Origin: Eudorina sp. 2006-703-Eu-15
Taxonomy: Eukaryota > Chlorophyta > Chlorophyceae > Chlamydomonadales > Volvocaceae
Reading direction: 5' to 3'
DNA length: 64,000 bases
NCBI GenBank assembly: GCA_003117195.1
Contig: BDSI01000026.1
Span: 1-64,000, forward strand
Shown: piece after piece, positions 33,892-47,160 of the stretch
How positions within the stretch are numbered: position 1 is the first letter of the stretch
Layout: every line of letters begins with the position of its first letter
Translations under genes and position numbers: made by a program
Notes under the pieces: generated by a model
Told to the model about the DNA's origin: nothing
The model's input: the letters and a program-made list of their open reading frames with translations, nothing else
Database searches by the model: none

Positions 33892-35898
33892 CCTGCAGCG
33901 GCCTACAGCCCCCTGCCTGCGCGCGTTTTCGTTATTCCTGTGTGAGGTGATGATCGGATCGTGAGCTACGCCTCGCGTGAGAGGGTCAGGGCATCGCCCT
34001 GGGGTTGACCCCTAGGGTTGAGGGTTGGTCTGAAGACACGGGCGGACCTACCGGGGCGTGACCCCATCCTCGGCCGGGCGCGACACTGAAAGATCGACTG
34101 GCAGATCCCATCCGGGCTGGGGCCCAGCCAGGAATGGTTACTGGGTTGGATCGGGACTTGAGGCACTCGTGGAGCTGCAGTGCAGGTGCAGCAGGACGAG
34201 AACTGCGTGTGACCGACCCATGGGTCACCTGGAATGGCGTGAGTCGGTGGGCTTTGTGGGGGCCGGATCAGAGAGCAATGCGAGGAGCCCGTGACCCGGA
34301 GCCGGGTGGCTTGGGTGGATCGATGAGTGGGGCGTGCATGAGACTGCGATGGGCCTTGGGCAGCACCGCACTGCGACTGGGTGGGGTCACGTGCATCCTC
34401 CTTGGGAGGGTCGTACAGATCGTACTTTGGAGGGCCGAGGGGCTGGAGGCACCTGCCCGGGGGACATCGATCCGTTGCGCGCCATCGTGCATCCTTGCCT
34501 GGGCGACGGCCTGCACGTGGCCGTACTCGACCGTACTGTACCGTACTCGGCCGTACAGGTCGACTGTTGTAGGCCTGGGAAAGGACATCTCACGTTCGAC
34601 GGTCTTCTGGGGCGGAGAAGGGTGGAGAAGACGAGGCCCATGCGCCACCCGGTGCATCGCCGCTGAAATCGTTTGGGTGTCAATGGTGGCCGAACGATGA
34701 GGAGCTTGGGGGGATACAGATATAAGTCCCCGAGCTCCTCATCGTGTATACCGTATGTGTACGGTGGGCTGTGACTGGGCTGCAGGGCGCGCTGGCATCC
34801 AGGCGCTGTCTTCGTCGATGTCTAGTCACAGTGAGAGGCGCGACACGGGGTGCAGTTAGTTGCACCTGGGGAGTGCCCGTACGCATCGGAAATGGTGAAG
34901 GCGCTTTGTGGTTTTCTGCCGGAAGGCACTACACCATGTGTGTGTGCGAAGTGCTACATGCCACAGGGGGCGCCTGTGTGGGCGGAACGGCGGATGTGCA
35001 AAGCAGCCACGTTTCGATGTGGTTCGGGGTGGAGCCCCTCGCTGCGTTGTCGGTGGGGCCTCGATGTGTTTTCTCATCGTAGGCACCGATCCCTCAATGC
35101 AATTGCTTGTGCGTGCTGTGTTGCGCGCTGCTGGTAAGTTCCGACTTCCGAACCCCTCCGAGCCTCAAGGGCGCAAATACGCTGGTGGTTTTCCACCTCC
35201 CCGGGTGTGTATCTACCATTTTATCGCTTCGGCTTATACCTACGGCACATATAATCAAGCTTAGAGCTCCCGGCCCTTCCGAAAGTGGCCTGTGGCACTG
35301 CGTGGCACTTAGCTTACGAGTATTTTTGCTGCGAGCCCGTGCGCCCCGTGGCGTATCGCCGCTGGCCTGACCTTGCGACCCTTGCTATCAACGCTGGTGC
35401 ACTCGTGCAGCTCCCCGCAAGAGGCCAGGCGCAGTGTCACACCAGCAGGGGGCCTCATATGCCGTGAACGTTCCTCTGGGCTATGAATTCGTTGTATATG
35501 TGCTGATGAATTCAAGCTGAACTCCCAAGCCAACCGGGAAACGCTTGAAGCGTCGCTACCGTTTCCGACGCGATACGGCGAGATGCGGACGGCTTGCACG
35601 CAGCTCGGCGGTTGGAGGTCACAGTGCGTCGGTCGTTGTATGGAATAAATAGACATTCTTCTAAGGATGTTTACGTGCGGGAAATCGCATTTGGGTTCAG
35701 TCAAATTTTATTGGAACGGGCCCACGGGACGGGGCAATATCAAATTGGATCACGCTTCATAAAACTTGACTTGATAGATACAACTTCCAATCTGCCGTGC
35801 GACCGGGACCGGAGCTCCGAAGACTTCGTGTTTGAACATACCCTGGCAACTTCTGGATACCCACGCGGCGTTACAATACTGCAATACGTAATTTAAAA
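33892..35898. other. Intergenic region between MATE and glycosyltransferase genes
   Basis: About 2 kb with no exon I can support. It holds the MATE 3' UTR, a strong hairpin at 34694-34745 and the AT-richer promoter of the next gene (35600-35898). Open frames at 34744-35137 are short, Cys/Arg-rich and unconvincing. Confidence 0.5.
34694..34745 (+). other. 18-bp stem hairpin with 16-nt loop
   Basis: Bases 34694-34711 pair with 34728-34745 at all 18 positions (17 Watson-Crick pairs and one G-T), around a loop at 34712-34727. It is intergenic, between two plus-strand genes. It could be a structured RNA, a small foldback element or a cruciform site. It is short for a typical algal miRNA precursor. 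Confidence 0.6.
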
Positions 35899-38800
35899 AT
35901 GCTGCAACATAAACTTATATCCATTGCATTATTGGCGCATATCTTTTACGTGTACGCCAACCGGCCTTGCGAACGCAGCAATTACTGCTCGGTCGGTCGA
36001 TTAAAGGGCTACATAGGTCCATTAGATACGGCACAGGAACTGCGTGATGCGTTGGAGGCGACTCACTTCAGGCGGGAGCTCATCGTGTTTGGGGAGACCC
36101 GGATGTCGGACGCGGCACAGATGCTCGCGCGCTTACGAGAGGCTGGATATGGACATGTGCTGCCAGTCATGGTGAGGCTCCCGCCGTTGGCGGCTTGCCT
36201 GTCGCCCTTCGAGCTGTCGGGAAAAGCACCTGTCCCCCCGGCCGTTGGTAGGAGGATGCGGGACAATGCAACCACATGAGGTCTATCTTCTCCCCTGACG
36301 AAAGCTCCATCAGCTGCGGGTCTTACGCCGTTAATGACCCCAGGTACGACACCCGGGCAGCAGTAGCAGCAGCACCGCTGGCGGCCGGTTTAGCGTGCGG
36401 CCCGGTCGGCAACTCCCGGACCAGCTGGGCTCCCAAACCATACGGTCGGACCGCATGGTTACTTGTAAAGGAGCCTGCCCGTGACAACAGCGAAGGCGCT
36501 ACGTTGGACACCGCATTCTGCGCTGGATTCCGACATCAGCAAGTATACGTCGTCGTCAGTGACTCACCCCACACCGGAGTGCCTCACCCCACACCATTCC
36601 TGATTAGGACTTGATGGCCTCTCACGTCCCCACGCGCCCCGATCCACGTTTGCCCCTCGCCGCGTGCGGGGCCCCTGGGTGCGCCAACGCATCGCAGCGG
36701 CAAGGAGTACCCCGTCAAGTTCAAGTACCTGGCGCGCGGGATAGGCATGACGGCCTGGTGGCGGAAGTGGTTCACAGCGGGTGGGTGACTGTGCGTGCAC
36801 GGGACGGGGATCGTGAGAAGCAATGGCGCGACAAACCCACATGGGCCTTTGGTCTCGTCCTCCTCGTCCGTGGTCACCCACCTCCATGGGCCAGGAGAAA
36901 TACTGGGTTAAGGAGATAACCAAGAGCAGAGGACGGGTGGTGTCTCAGGACCGCTTGGCCGTAGTGGACCAGCAAGCGCTGCAGGGGTTCCTGCTTGAAG
37001 GCGACCCATCACTGCCCGTGACGTGATTGGCCCGGGCCTGCCGCCGTCCTGCTGTCCCATGCCCGTGAGCTGTGTCGGCCCCCGCCCACCGACGCAGGAC
37101 GCGCCGTGGTCCTTGGGTACAACGTCATGGCGATAGACACGGTGGGCCGGGATGGGGCATGCGGGCGAGCCGTCCGGAGGGCCGCCTGCGTTTGATTCAG
37201 GGCTGCGAGCACGCCAGGGGCAATGCATCGCTGGGATGGGTTTGCGCTGCCGCGAAGGGGGCCTGGGGCAGGGCAACAGAGTGGCGGCATTGCTGGCGAT
37301 GGATCACCTTCACACCGACGCGGACGCACCGCCCTGGTGAACACAACGCCCTGTCGCGGCCCAGTCCACTGGCGAGCTCGGGTCCGCGTGTCGCGCTTGC
37401 CGTTGGCCCCCTTCCCTTGCAGGACGTGCTGGTACTGGACGATTGGTGAGACCTGGCTTGACACGGCTCGACACGACAACCCGGTTGCGCTGCCCGGGAG
37501 GGCGGGCCGGAGCCCGGGCGTACCGGAGCCCTTGGGCGCTTGGGCGCAGCTTGAAATACTTGAGCAAATCAACGCGGCCCTGCGCACGTAGCAGTCTGGG
37601 ATCAAAGACTGCATGGCAAAGCTGCTGAGCCGCGAGGCGAGCTGGTGGTCCAGCAAGACAGCGTGAGACTGACAGCAACCAGGGCTTGGAAGTCGGGGCC
37701 GCTGGGAGGCAGCCATTCGTACTTCCCCGTACTTCCCCGAAGTTACCGCGTGACGCACAGGATTCTGCGTCTTGCCTGACCATTTCGCCCCACTGGTGCA
37801 TCCGCGCTGCGATATGCCACCACGACCGTGATTGTGACGCCGCCTGGCAGGTACTGGCGCGTGAAGCAGCCGCCGCTCAGTGACTTCAACATGCTCACCC
37901 AGAACGAGTGGGGCGTCAGCTTCAACGGCGGCTTCAGCTACATCCAGAACGCCTCGGCCTCGGGGCCGGTGGCGTGGCTGCTGTTCGAGGCCTTACACCG
38001 AGTCAGTGAGTGCAACGTGTGGTCGCAGCGGGCGGGGGCGGGTGCCCGGGAGCGGAGTACATATGCACCTGCACGGCGCTGTACCCCTGGCCTCACACGG
38101 ATGACCGACGGCCCTGGGGGCTGCGATCCCGTCCGCCCTCCCGTGTGGTGCCGCCCCGCAGTCCGATGGGCGGAGGATGACTCCGTAATGGCGGAGCTCT
38201 CGGAGCAATACAGTGAGTGCGAGGGCAACGTCCATGCGGCGAGCACGGGCGGCGCGCCGGACCGGGTCCCGAGCCCTGGTGGGGGTCTTACTGGGGTTAC
38301 GGGTCAGGGTTTTACTCTCGGGTTGCTTGAGAGGGACCGCACTGGATCGGTACGGCACTTCGCGAGTGTGAAGGGAACGGCGTCCCGCAGCCGGACCCCG
38401 GAGGGTCCCGTGGCCGGCGTGGCTACCTAGGGTTAGGTATCGTACTGATGTCGTACACGAGGTGCTCACAGGCCGTGGAGGCAGGTGCGGTTTGGCTCTC
38501 CCGCCCTCAGGACCGGCCGGTGCTCAAGACCCAGCTGTTGCCGTCCGCGTGGCATCTATCTCGAGGGCCTATCCGCGCCAGTTGGCCATGTACCGCAGTC
38601 GGCCCCTCGGCCCCTCAGATCCCTGCCACCTTGCGGGCGGCCAGCTGCGGGCCGGCTCCGCCCGTGTGTGGTCGGTCGGTGCGGTGCTGCCCGTGCGTGC
38701 GGGGCTCCCAACCTGTGGCCCCAACCTCGTGGCGCCGCAGGACTGACCCGGCAGGTGGGGCTGAACGACCAGGGCGTGCTGCAGGAGTGCCTGCACAGTG

Positions 38801-41800
38801 CGGTGGTGGGGCGGCCCATCTACCCCGCCGTGCTGGCCTTTGTGGGGGACGACAAGGCCGCCTACGACCGGCTAGGTCTTACAGCCGATAAGGTGGGTGG
38901 TCGCAGCTGGCTGGCTGGCTGGCTGGCTGGGGAAGTCATGGCGATTGCTGTGGGCGGCCTGGCGGCTGGGTGGGTGATCAGCTACCCTGCAGGTTACCCT
39001 ATAGATGTGCAGGTAGCGTGACGGGTGGCTGGGTAGCCATGGGCAGCGTGGCGGCTGCGTGCAAGCGGAGCAGCGGCGGAGACGGGGTCCTGGTCATGGT
39101 GGCGGGCGGCTGCATGTTTCGGGGTCAGGGATACACTTTCGAGTGGTAGAGTTTGAGGGTTTGAGCCTGGCGGCGGGTTCCTGTTGCCACATCTGACGAG
39201 GTATCGGTGAATTGAAGGATTAGAAGCGGCGTTGCGACGAGCACTTGTAGATGGCGCCCTGCGGTACGTACGGCACAGGGCGCCGCAAGTCCTTCTCCTC
39301 GTGACCCACCCACCCGCTGACAACCCTCCTCTCTGGCACCTCGCTCCTCTCCCCCACCCCGCATGGCGTCGCAGATGTACCGAGCGATGCATGACCCGGT
39401 GTATCAAAACTGGGAGATCGACAAGGTACGGCACAGTACGGCTTATGCACTGTGCTGCACGTTCTGCCCGTCCTGTTCCACCTGCGCGGCGTTGCGCCGC
39501 CACACGCCACCACGGCTCACGGCCGCCATGGCTCAGGTCATGATGACCAATAGACTATGGAGCGCGTTTAGCGGGCGCCGATGATTCCCCTCGGGGGCTC
39601 GGCTGCGCTTGAATGTGTTGCGGCTCGAAGGCTCAGGAGCACCGCCGGCGTTGCCAGTGCCGGCCGTGCTGCCGTCGCTGTCAGTACCGTAAGCAGCGCC
39701 CAATGATGCCACCCTGTAGGCTGAGTCCACTGTTAACAACTTAACATCATCAATAGATGCAAGCACGGCTTTGCACGGCCCGCGTTGACTGTCCGACGGC
39801 TTTTGCAAATGCGCAGTCGGGTACCTGTCCATGGACGGGACTGTTCGGCGCTGCGCACTCTTCCGCTGACGGCGAGCAAGAGACGACTAACTTTGCTGCC
39901 ATCACCGCCACCGCCTGCCGTACCGCCTGCCGTACAGGCGTATCCCGTAACCGGGGAGCTGGCGGCCAAGGTGTGCGAATTTTTCGTGAAGGAGGACTGC
40001 CCCGTCCGCCACCCCGACCAAGTCCGCATCTCCACCGCCTTCCTTAAGATGCCCCACAGCGGTGAGGGGGCGGCGGTGCCGCTGCGTCTGCGATCCCGGC
40101 TGCGATGATGACCTCTGCGTGGGGGCCGGCACAGTCTCTCACCGGTGCCGCCATCCCCCGACCGATTGTCACGAAGCGTCTGCTGCTGACTACGATGCTT
40201 GACCTTTGCACTGCAGAGGGCGCCTGGCCGATGGAGGTTGGCGGGTGAGATGAGGCGTGCGGGGGGAGGGGAGGGGAGGGGAGGGAGGGAGGGACCGCCC
40301 TGGGCTCTGGGAACGTGTGCGACGGGAAGAGTCGGTGCCTCGTGGTGCCTTTTGTGGCAAGCCAGGGGCCCCCCTTGGGTTCCCTGGCCCCCCGCACGAC
40401 CTCAAGGGATCTCCCTGCGGTCCATCCACCATCCATCCTCGGGGGACGCGCATGCGACTGTTCCACGAGCTGCCCCTTTGCCGATGGCTGCGACTGGGAT
40501 GGTCCCCTGGTACCGTGGGTGGGCGAGTGGGTGGGTGGGTGGGTGAGGGAAAGAGAGGGAAATGGAATGAGAGCGCTGGATCACGTACGCCGGCCCGGGC
40601 TGCCTGCACGCCACGCCCCGCAGGTACCCGTTCAACCGGACCCCGGGGCCGCTGACGGCGGCCTACCGGCAGGCGTACGCCGACCTGGGTGCGCCGCATG
40701 CTCGGGGAAGCACGGGGGGGCCACCTGTCCGGCTGGCTGGGCGGCGGTGGCTGCCGCCGATAGTGCTGAGTAGTTTCAGTGCAAGTTCCGGTGTCGGGGG
40801 CTGGGATGTGGAGCGGGGACAAGCGCGGCTTTGATTTCGGTTTGTGGCACGGGATGTGTCTGACGAGTGGGCGGTGGCGGGCCGGTGTGCGACCAGGGTT
40901 CCGGAGCGAGTGTCGAGCCCGCATCTATTCGTATATGCATGACTCATCCATGCATGGATTGCAGTGGAAGCTGGGTGGCCCTGGTGCCGCCATGGCGCCT
41001 CTGACGACCGTCCCTGTGGCCACCCGTGAACTCCGCATCTGGAGTCGAACGAATCTGGGGTTTCGGAACGGCCCTCGCAGCTGCCGCTTTGCAAGCCCAG
41101 CATTCGGAACCACAGCCACGCACGCGAGCTGGTATTGCTCGTACGGGCCGCGTACAGGTCGAACGTGGCGTCGCGGCTGGGCAGGAACCCGGGATGGATG
41201 GTCTGACTGCCCCTTCGGCCGCCACCTCCCGCAGGTGTCCCGCTGTGGCCCGACCCGGAGGACCCCAGTACGGCGGCGGCGGCCAAGGCCACCAAGCACG
41301 AGCGGTTCGGCTTCATGTCCATGCGCGGTGAGTGCGAGGGAGCCCTTCCTGAAGCCCTTCCTGGAGCACTTCCTGGAGGAGGGGTCACCAGCCTGAACGC
41401 GAACGCAGCCTCGCGGCTGCGTCCCCTCTCACGGCCTCTGCACGGCCTCCAGCACTTCACCACACGCCCCACACGCGCATCCCGGTCCTTGGGCGCCAGC
41501 GACCCAGGGGTCGGTGGTGCTGCGGCACGTTGTGGGTCGGGCGAGTGCGGGTGCAGCGGTGCAGGCCCGTTCCGTCACCCCGCCAGCCGTGCAGAAGGAA
41601 CCTGGCCCCTTGCCTGCTGCGCTGGCATCCGGGACTGCTGCCGTCCCTCGCAAAACGCGGGAGAGGACCACTTTTACCCCTGACCCGATTCCACAACCTT
41701 GGCATACCTTGGCCGGCTCCCAAGGCTGCCAAGCCATCCTTTGATCCCGAGCCAAATCTCACGCTCCGGCCCGTGACCTGGCTTTTAACCCAGATGATAC

Positions 41801-44800
41801 CGTTGTCGACGCGCAAGCCTGCCCAAGCCATCCGTTAGACCCACATATCCATCTCCCATGCTCCGCCGCACGATTTGGCTTTCAACCCAGTTGGGTCAAG
41901 CTCACGGTCATTTTCCGTTTGTCCGGCAACTCCGCGCACCGTTGGCTTGCCCGTATGTGCTGGGATGGATGCACCGCAGCCACCGACGAGGAGTGCGAGG
42001 GCTGCTGGGCGGAGTCCACTTGGTGGATGTCGGGCCGGCACGGCTGGTGGCACCGACAGCTGCCGGGGCACGCCAAGCGCAAGGTGCGCACGACCTGCCC
42101 AGTGTACGGGCCGGCGCGCAGCTGCAGCCGCAGCCGCGACGCCGGGGGGTTCGGGGACCGGGCGCGCGACGGAGCTGCGCAGGGGGGTTGCAGCACAGAT
42201 CGTACGGCACCTTGGTTCTGGAATCTGGATCACATATGGGTCGTGTAGCGGCTGAGATGCCGCGCAGTGGCAGGAGCTGTGGAGTACTCGTCTATGGGAT
42301 TGCGGACGAGTTGTGTTGGTAGGCTGCAGAGATGAGAGAGGATGGGAGTTGACCCCCGGGACCCAACGTGGCGCCATTCTGTCGGCTTGGCGGTACCGGC
42401 CCTAACTGCCGCCATGTCGACTGCATCTCGAAGGCCTGCCATGGGTTCGTCCACGAGTACTTGTCCGGCCCCTTACCTTAAACGTCGACCGTGTCGCACA
42501 TCTCTGTTAACTGCCAACTGCTCCGGAGCCGGCTAGTCGCAGCGCTTATCCTTGACGGTACACTTCCCCCGTCACTATGACCCGTGGGTCGCGAACTCTA
42601 CAGGTGGGCATGGGCCACATCTGGGCCAACCTGGGCAATTACAAAAAAGAGTTCATCCTGCTTCACACCGGCTGGTGGAACTGGAGGATCGCAGCCAGGT
42701 GGGTATGATGATGGGGGGCCAAAAAAGGGGCAGAGGTGGCTGCGACACACGTTGTCATCGGAGTCGAGCGAGAGGCTCCGGCTCAGATCAGTGAGTCCCA
42801 GCGTTGAGGGGGGCCGCTGCATGCCGTTTAGGAGCGCTTCACAGCATCACAACCAGGCCTGCTGCTGGCCACGTCGCAGCCTCACCCGTGTCCCAAGTGA
42901 GGTCGTGGTGAACGGCGTCTGTTGAGCCTGCCCCAGAGTTGCGGCTCATGCCGCCGCGCTGCTGTCCTGATGGGCCCATCAGGGTGCGCCGTGCCCGCAA
43001 CTACCGTTCCCGTAACTAGCTAACTACCATTCCCGTACCTAGTGGATCGCCTGACTGCCCCGGTACCCCTGCGTGCGTGGGTGAGGGTAGCATGGATTCG
43101 ACGCCTCCAATCCTGTACCGTGAACTTGACGCTGAACCCAGATCCCAATCCCGGTACTGATCCCGCCCCGGCTGGCAGGATGGCCAAGAGCCGGCAGCGG
43201 CTGTACTTGGCCAACCAGCTCTGCTCTCTGAACCACCTGCACTCAACGGTGCCCGAGGTCCGAACCGTAGTGGCCTTTAAGCCCGACGTCATCCATGCAG
43301 GGCTGAGTAAGTGGGGCCGGCAGTGCAGCCGAAGACGTACGAGGGGACGGCAGGCACGGGACTCCACTGAGTGGGTAAATGGTCCTAAAGTGCGTCCGAC
43401 AAAGCATATTACAGTCAGAAAGGAGTCAACAGTGATGGCCAGTGAGGAAAAGGGAAGGGGTTTGACAGTCCTGGCCAGTCAGGGCAGCGGACCAACACAG
43501 CAGACGGCCCGGCCGCTGCTCCTCCAGCTCGCGCACTCCGTTTGCAGCTCGTGATTGCGCCAACACGCGCCCATGCGCTGGCGCATGCCCTGCACCCCGG
43601 CTCCTTCCTGGCCCCGCCGCAGCCAAGGCGCAGTTCGTTCGGGCGGTACAGGGCCTGGCCAAGGTGGCGGCGACGCTGGGCGCCATCGCGGCCTGGCCAG
43701 CTGCCCCCTGCGACAGCGACTGGGTGAGCGCCCCGCCACTGCCTGCGAGCCCCGCCGCGCGTCCTGGTGCCCAAGCGACACATCCCTCATCGCTTTCCGA
43801 GCGCCGCCATTGCCGCTGGCGCTCCACTTCCCACCGCCACTTTCCACCCGGTGTGGCCCTGTTGCGATTTGGGTCACAGAGCGGTGCCGCTCATACCGTA
43901 TATAATACTCCTGCATCCGATCGGTGCCTGATGCGTCTGCACTTGGCTGGCGAGCTGCTACGGCACGCCGCTGCGTCGAGGCTGCATCCCTGCCCGCTCC
44001 AGCCTTGGCCCGGAGGGTCCGGAAGACAAACAAACTCGGAGACCCTCGTTACCCTGGGGCGTTCAGGTTCTGACTGAGGAGGCGCGTAAGACCCTGCCGC
44101 GGCCCATCCAGCACACGGTGCCGTGGCCCTACCTGGACACGTACTACACGGTGCAGCCGTTCGGGGACAACCTGCAATCGCTGCAATGCGAGTGGGGGGG
44201 CTTCTTCGACTGGGGTGAGTGATTGGCCCCACGGCGCTGCTGTTCCGCGCGGCCTCCCAACCTCTCAGGTTTCTTGGGTACCGTACGACACGGTACGGCT
44301 CCAGGCACCGAGTCCGCCGCCGTGAACTCGCTGCTGTCCGTTCCTCGTTATCGCCCCATCTTTGCCCCTGCGCGCACGCGGCCAAACGCCCTCTGGCGGG
44401 CGCCCGGACGGCGCTCCGCGCGCGGTTGCTCCGCTCGCCTCACCTCGCCCGCAGAGTGCCTGTGCAGCCACGTTCCGGAGGGGCAGGAGCTGGGCCGGGG
44501 CATGCTGGCGGTGGAGTTCCACCACCTGGTGCAGAACACGAAACCGGTGATCAGCCCCGAGACGACCTTGCTGCTTGGGGTGCGTGGCTGGGTTTGATGA
44601 CCCTGCCTGGGCCAGCTGGGATCGCGCGCGCGGGGATGCACATCAGCCCGATCATGCCGTGTAGGGCTCATAGCTCGGCCAGCTGTACATGGGTGTCCAC
44701 CGTACAGGTTGTGGGGATCGGGCCACAAGACGTAATGATCCGGGGGTACTCGGCGTCTTTGGGGCCGCCGCGTTTGTGCCTGTGGCTTACACCTAGCTAT

Positions 44801-45163
44801 GGTCCCAACCGGGCCTTGCCAAGCGGCCCAACCGGACACGCGCGCCATCGCCCAGGACCTCGTTGCTGCCGCTGTGGTGGCTCCTTTGACCCGGCCGCAC
44901 CCCAGGCCGCCAACGACGCTCAAGTGCCCCTCCCCGGCAGCACCGAGTTCGCGCGAGTCCATTACCAGGACCTGCTCACACTCAACGCGCAGTCGGTGCT
45001 GCTGCGGCTGCAGCGCGAGCACATGCCGGTGCACTGGCTGGACCGATTGGTGGATGTGCCCGACCTGGGCGATCAGGTGGGGGCGCTGTACAACCGCTGG
45101 AGGACCAGGTGCCTGGCGCTGCACTACCAGGACGTCCCCGAGGAGCAGCGCGGCAGGGTGTGA
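35899..45163 (+). CDS. Nucleotide-diphospho-sugar transferase-like Golgi protein
   Basis: Twenty exons join in phase: 35899-36171, 36252-36343, 36698-36780, 37098-37141, 37423-37445, 37851-38005, 38162-38212, 38741-38892, 39375-39425, 39938-40061, 40217-40244, 40624-40688, 41235-41327, 41980-42083, 42604-42698, 43179-43306, 43623-43723, 44067-44214, 44455-44579, 44906-45163. They give 730 aa. A hydrophobic leader (LISIALLAHIFYVYA) marks entry to the secretory pathway. The core matches the nucleotide-diphospho-sugar transferase (GT77-like) pattern: GYNVMAIDTDVLVLDDW with the metal-binding Asp cluster, NEWGVSFNGGFSYIQNAS, and LNDQGVLQECL. Downstream are RISTAFLKMPHS, YPFNRTPGPLTAAY, GMGHIWANLGNYKKEFILLH and LYNRWRTRCLALHY. 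It probably glycosylates wall or extracellular-matrix glycoproteins; donor sugar and acceptor are unknown. The tiny exons (23 and 28 nt) rest on phase and splice-site fit. Confidence 0.82.
38906..38930. repeat. CTGG tetranucleotide tract in intron
   Basis: Six consecutive ctgg units lie in the glycosyltransferase intron after the exon ending 38892. Confidence 0.9.
40261..40293 (+). repeat. G-tract (gggga)n, quadruplex-prone
   Basis: At least six runs of three or more G, separated by single A, start 16 bases after the 28-nt exon ending 40244. A second G-rich tract (gtggg)n lies at 40515-40549 in the same intron. Four-stranded DNA or RNA is plausible. Confidence 0.8.
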
Positions 45164-45195
45164 CGTACCAGGACGTCCCCGAGGAGCAGCGCGGC
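45125..45195 (+). repeat. 30-bp direct duplication across the glycosyltransferase stop codon
   Basis: The 30 bp at 45125-45154, encoding YQDVPEEQRG near the C-terminus, recur at 45166-45195 just after the TGA at 45161-45163. The period is 41 bp, so the duplicate is out of frame. The present stop may have been created by the duplication. Confidence 0.9.
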
Positions 45196-47160
45196 GGCAG
45201 TGGCGTGCCTGGTATGGTTTAGTGTGCCGTACCCGGGGAGAGGGGGCGCCCCGTGGCAGGGGCGGGTGTGTTTGGGGTGGACGGGACAGGTGTGTTCGCG
45301 ATTCTGGGTAACGGCATGTACGGCGGCGACATGACAGATGACCAGTGGGTGCGAGGTAAACATCAGCGTACGTTGGTAGCATCAAGGGCGTGCCAATCTT
45401 TGTGCTCCAAGCATGCGACGGCGGGCCTCGCTGGCAAGGATGATAACTGTGCAACAGTGCTAAACAGCGGATACGCCGAATATATACCGTATCCTTTTTG
45501 CTGAGAGGAGCGTGAGTGACACTTTGGGATATACCTATATGACGGCATACGGTAGAGAAGCTTGGTGTCGTGGACTGCCAAGAGAACAGAGCAATACTGC
45601 ACGACGGGGCGGTACTGCAGGGTGGCGAAAGGGAGGCTGGAATGAGGAGGGGTCAGGCTTACATTAAAATAATTGCGTTCGGCCTGGGAGGGGGACGCCG
45701 CGTGGGGTCATGCTACGGGAGCTGCCAAGACGGTGATCTTGATGTGCAGGGGCGTTGCCGTATAGAGACGACAACAGAGTGCGGCGGCGTCCCGCGCCAT
45801 CCTGTGATGGCGACGCAGTGCGCGTGGATTCATGGATCACCTACATACACGCATACCTAAGCATGCGAGACTGCTCCTGCTTGTTGTTAAATAGCCTATT
45901 GGCCTTATGCGTGTCGCCGGCAAGGCGTTGCTGAACCTCATGCCGCCATGGTTGTGGGTATTGAAGTTGCGGACGCGGTCGTGCATTGGATACCGGTAAG
46001 TGCCAAGCATTGCGCAGCGCAAAGCAATATGTGCGTAAGCCGGTCACATTCGTGTTGCAGGATTACTGACTATCTGCGTTGCAGCTGTCCTGTCCTAGCG
46101 CACGTATGTCCGCCGTGAAGAGCTGGACTGTGTTCGGATGGTCCGTGCACGCAGAGGCACCATGGTCATTGATACGAAAAGTGATAAGTCACGGACGGGT
46201 GGCCCCACATCCTTTAACGCCCGCAGGCCGGGGCGCAACGTCGCATCCTGCCTGAGTGGCCGTCACGACTGCAGGACGCACAAGGATGGGGTCACTGTAC
46301 ATCCGGTGCTCGGGACTGATACGCGTTGAACTGACTTTATGTGCTTATCTGGTTGCACTGTCCATGTTGTATCGCAAGGGTACAGTACCCTTGATCAAGA
46401 TGCGGCGTTCCCACAGTTTTAGGCATCATGGATTTGCGCTTGGAGTGGCATCCAGAGGGCATCATGCGGAACCTTAGTCGAAGGGGCTGATGTCGACACG
46501 CGGTCCCCTTTCGCATACACCAGCCGAGTGACAACACTCGGTCAGGATGCAGTCTCCACTTCGAATGCCAAGCGATGGCAAACCCTCAAATTTCCAGGCT
46601 CAGATGGTCCACAAGGGAAAGGTCATTTAAACACCTGACCCAAATCGTTACGCCACACCCTACGAACGAAAGTCGAGCTCAACCGAAGCGCCTCAAGGAA
46701 ACATGGCCCACACGTTCATGCCCGCGCGTGGCTTGGTAATCCTTCCGCCTAAAAAAATTCGTCGTGCATAAACGGTGACAGATACATTTGTATAGTGCAC
46801 ACAACGTGTGTGCGCCGGGTGTGAGCCATGCGCTCGCACGTTAATGGAGAAATAGTCAAAAGTCGACGTCCTAAACCTAGATAGTGCTCGACAGCTCAAG
46901 TCGTCCTGACGTTCTAGAGACTTAACCGTGTGTCTATCAAGGCACACCTGCACGCTCATGCACGGCGTTGCCCCAGTCCTACTCACGTGCGCGTCAATGA
47001 AGTTGTCGTTCGCTTCCTAGTGTCAATCTCACTAAAACCCTCATCGTGAAAGTCGCCAGCCGCATGGCCTCCTAATGACTTCCAACGCTATGTGCGCCGT
47101 GAGCCTAATTTTCGCCGCTTCGTTACAGTCCCCTGCGTTGCAATCCCATGTGTGGATATC
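45196..47160. other. Intergenic region between convergent genes
   Basis: Nearly 2 kb between the glycosyltransferase stop and the DIP13 stop. It must contain both 3' UTRs. No gene, RNA or repeat could be supported. Confidence 0.5.

Noticed and set aside
34744..35137. Overlapping Cys/Arg-rich plus-strand frames
   Set aside because: Two competing frames of similar length, no acceptor or donor joining them to other exons, and no family match.
44348..45454. 368-codon minus-strand frame
   Set aside because: Antisense to phase-consistent glycosyltransferase exons, with no family motif.
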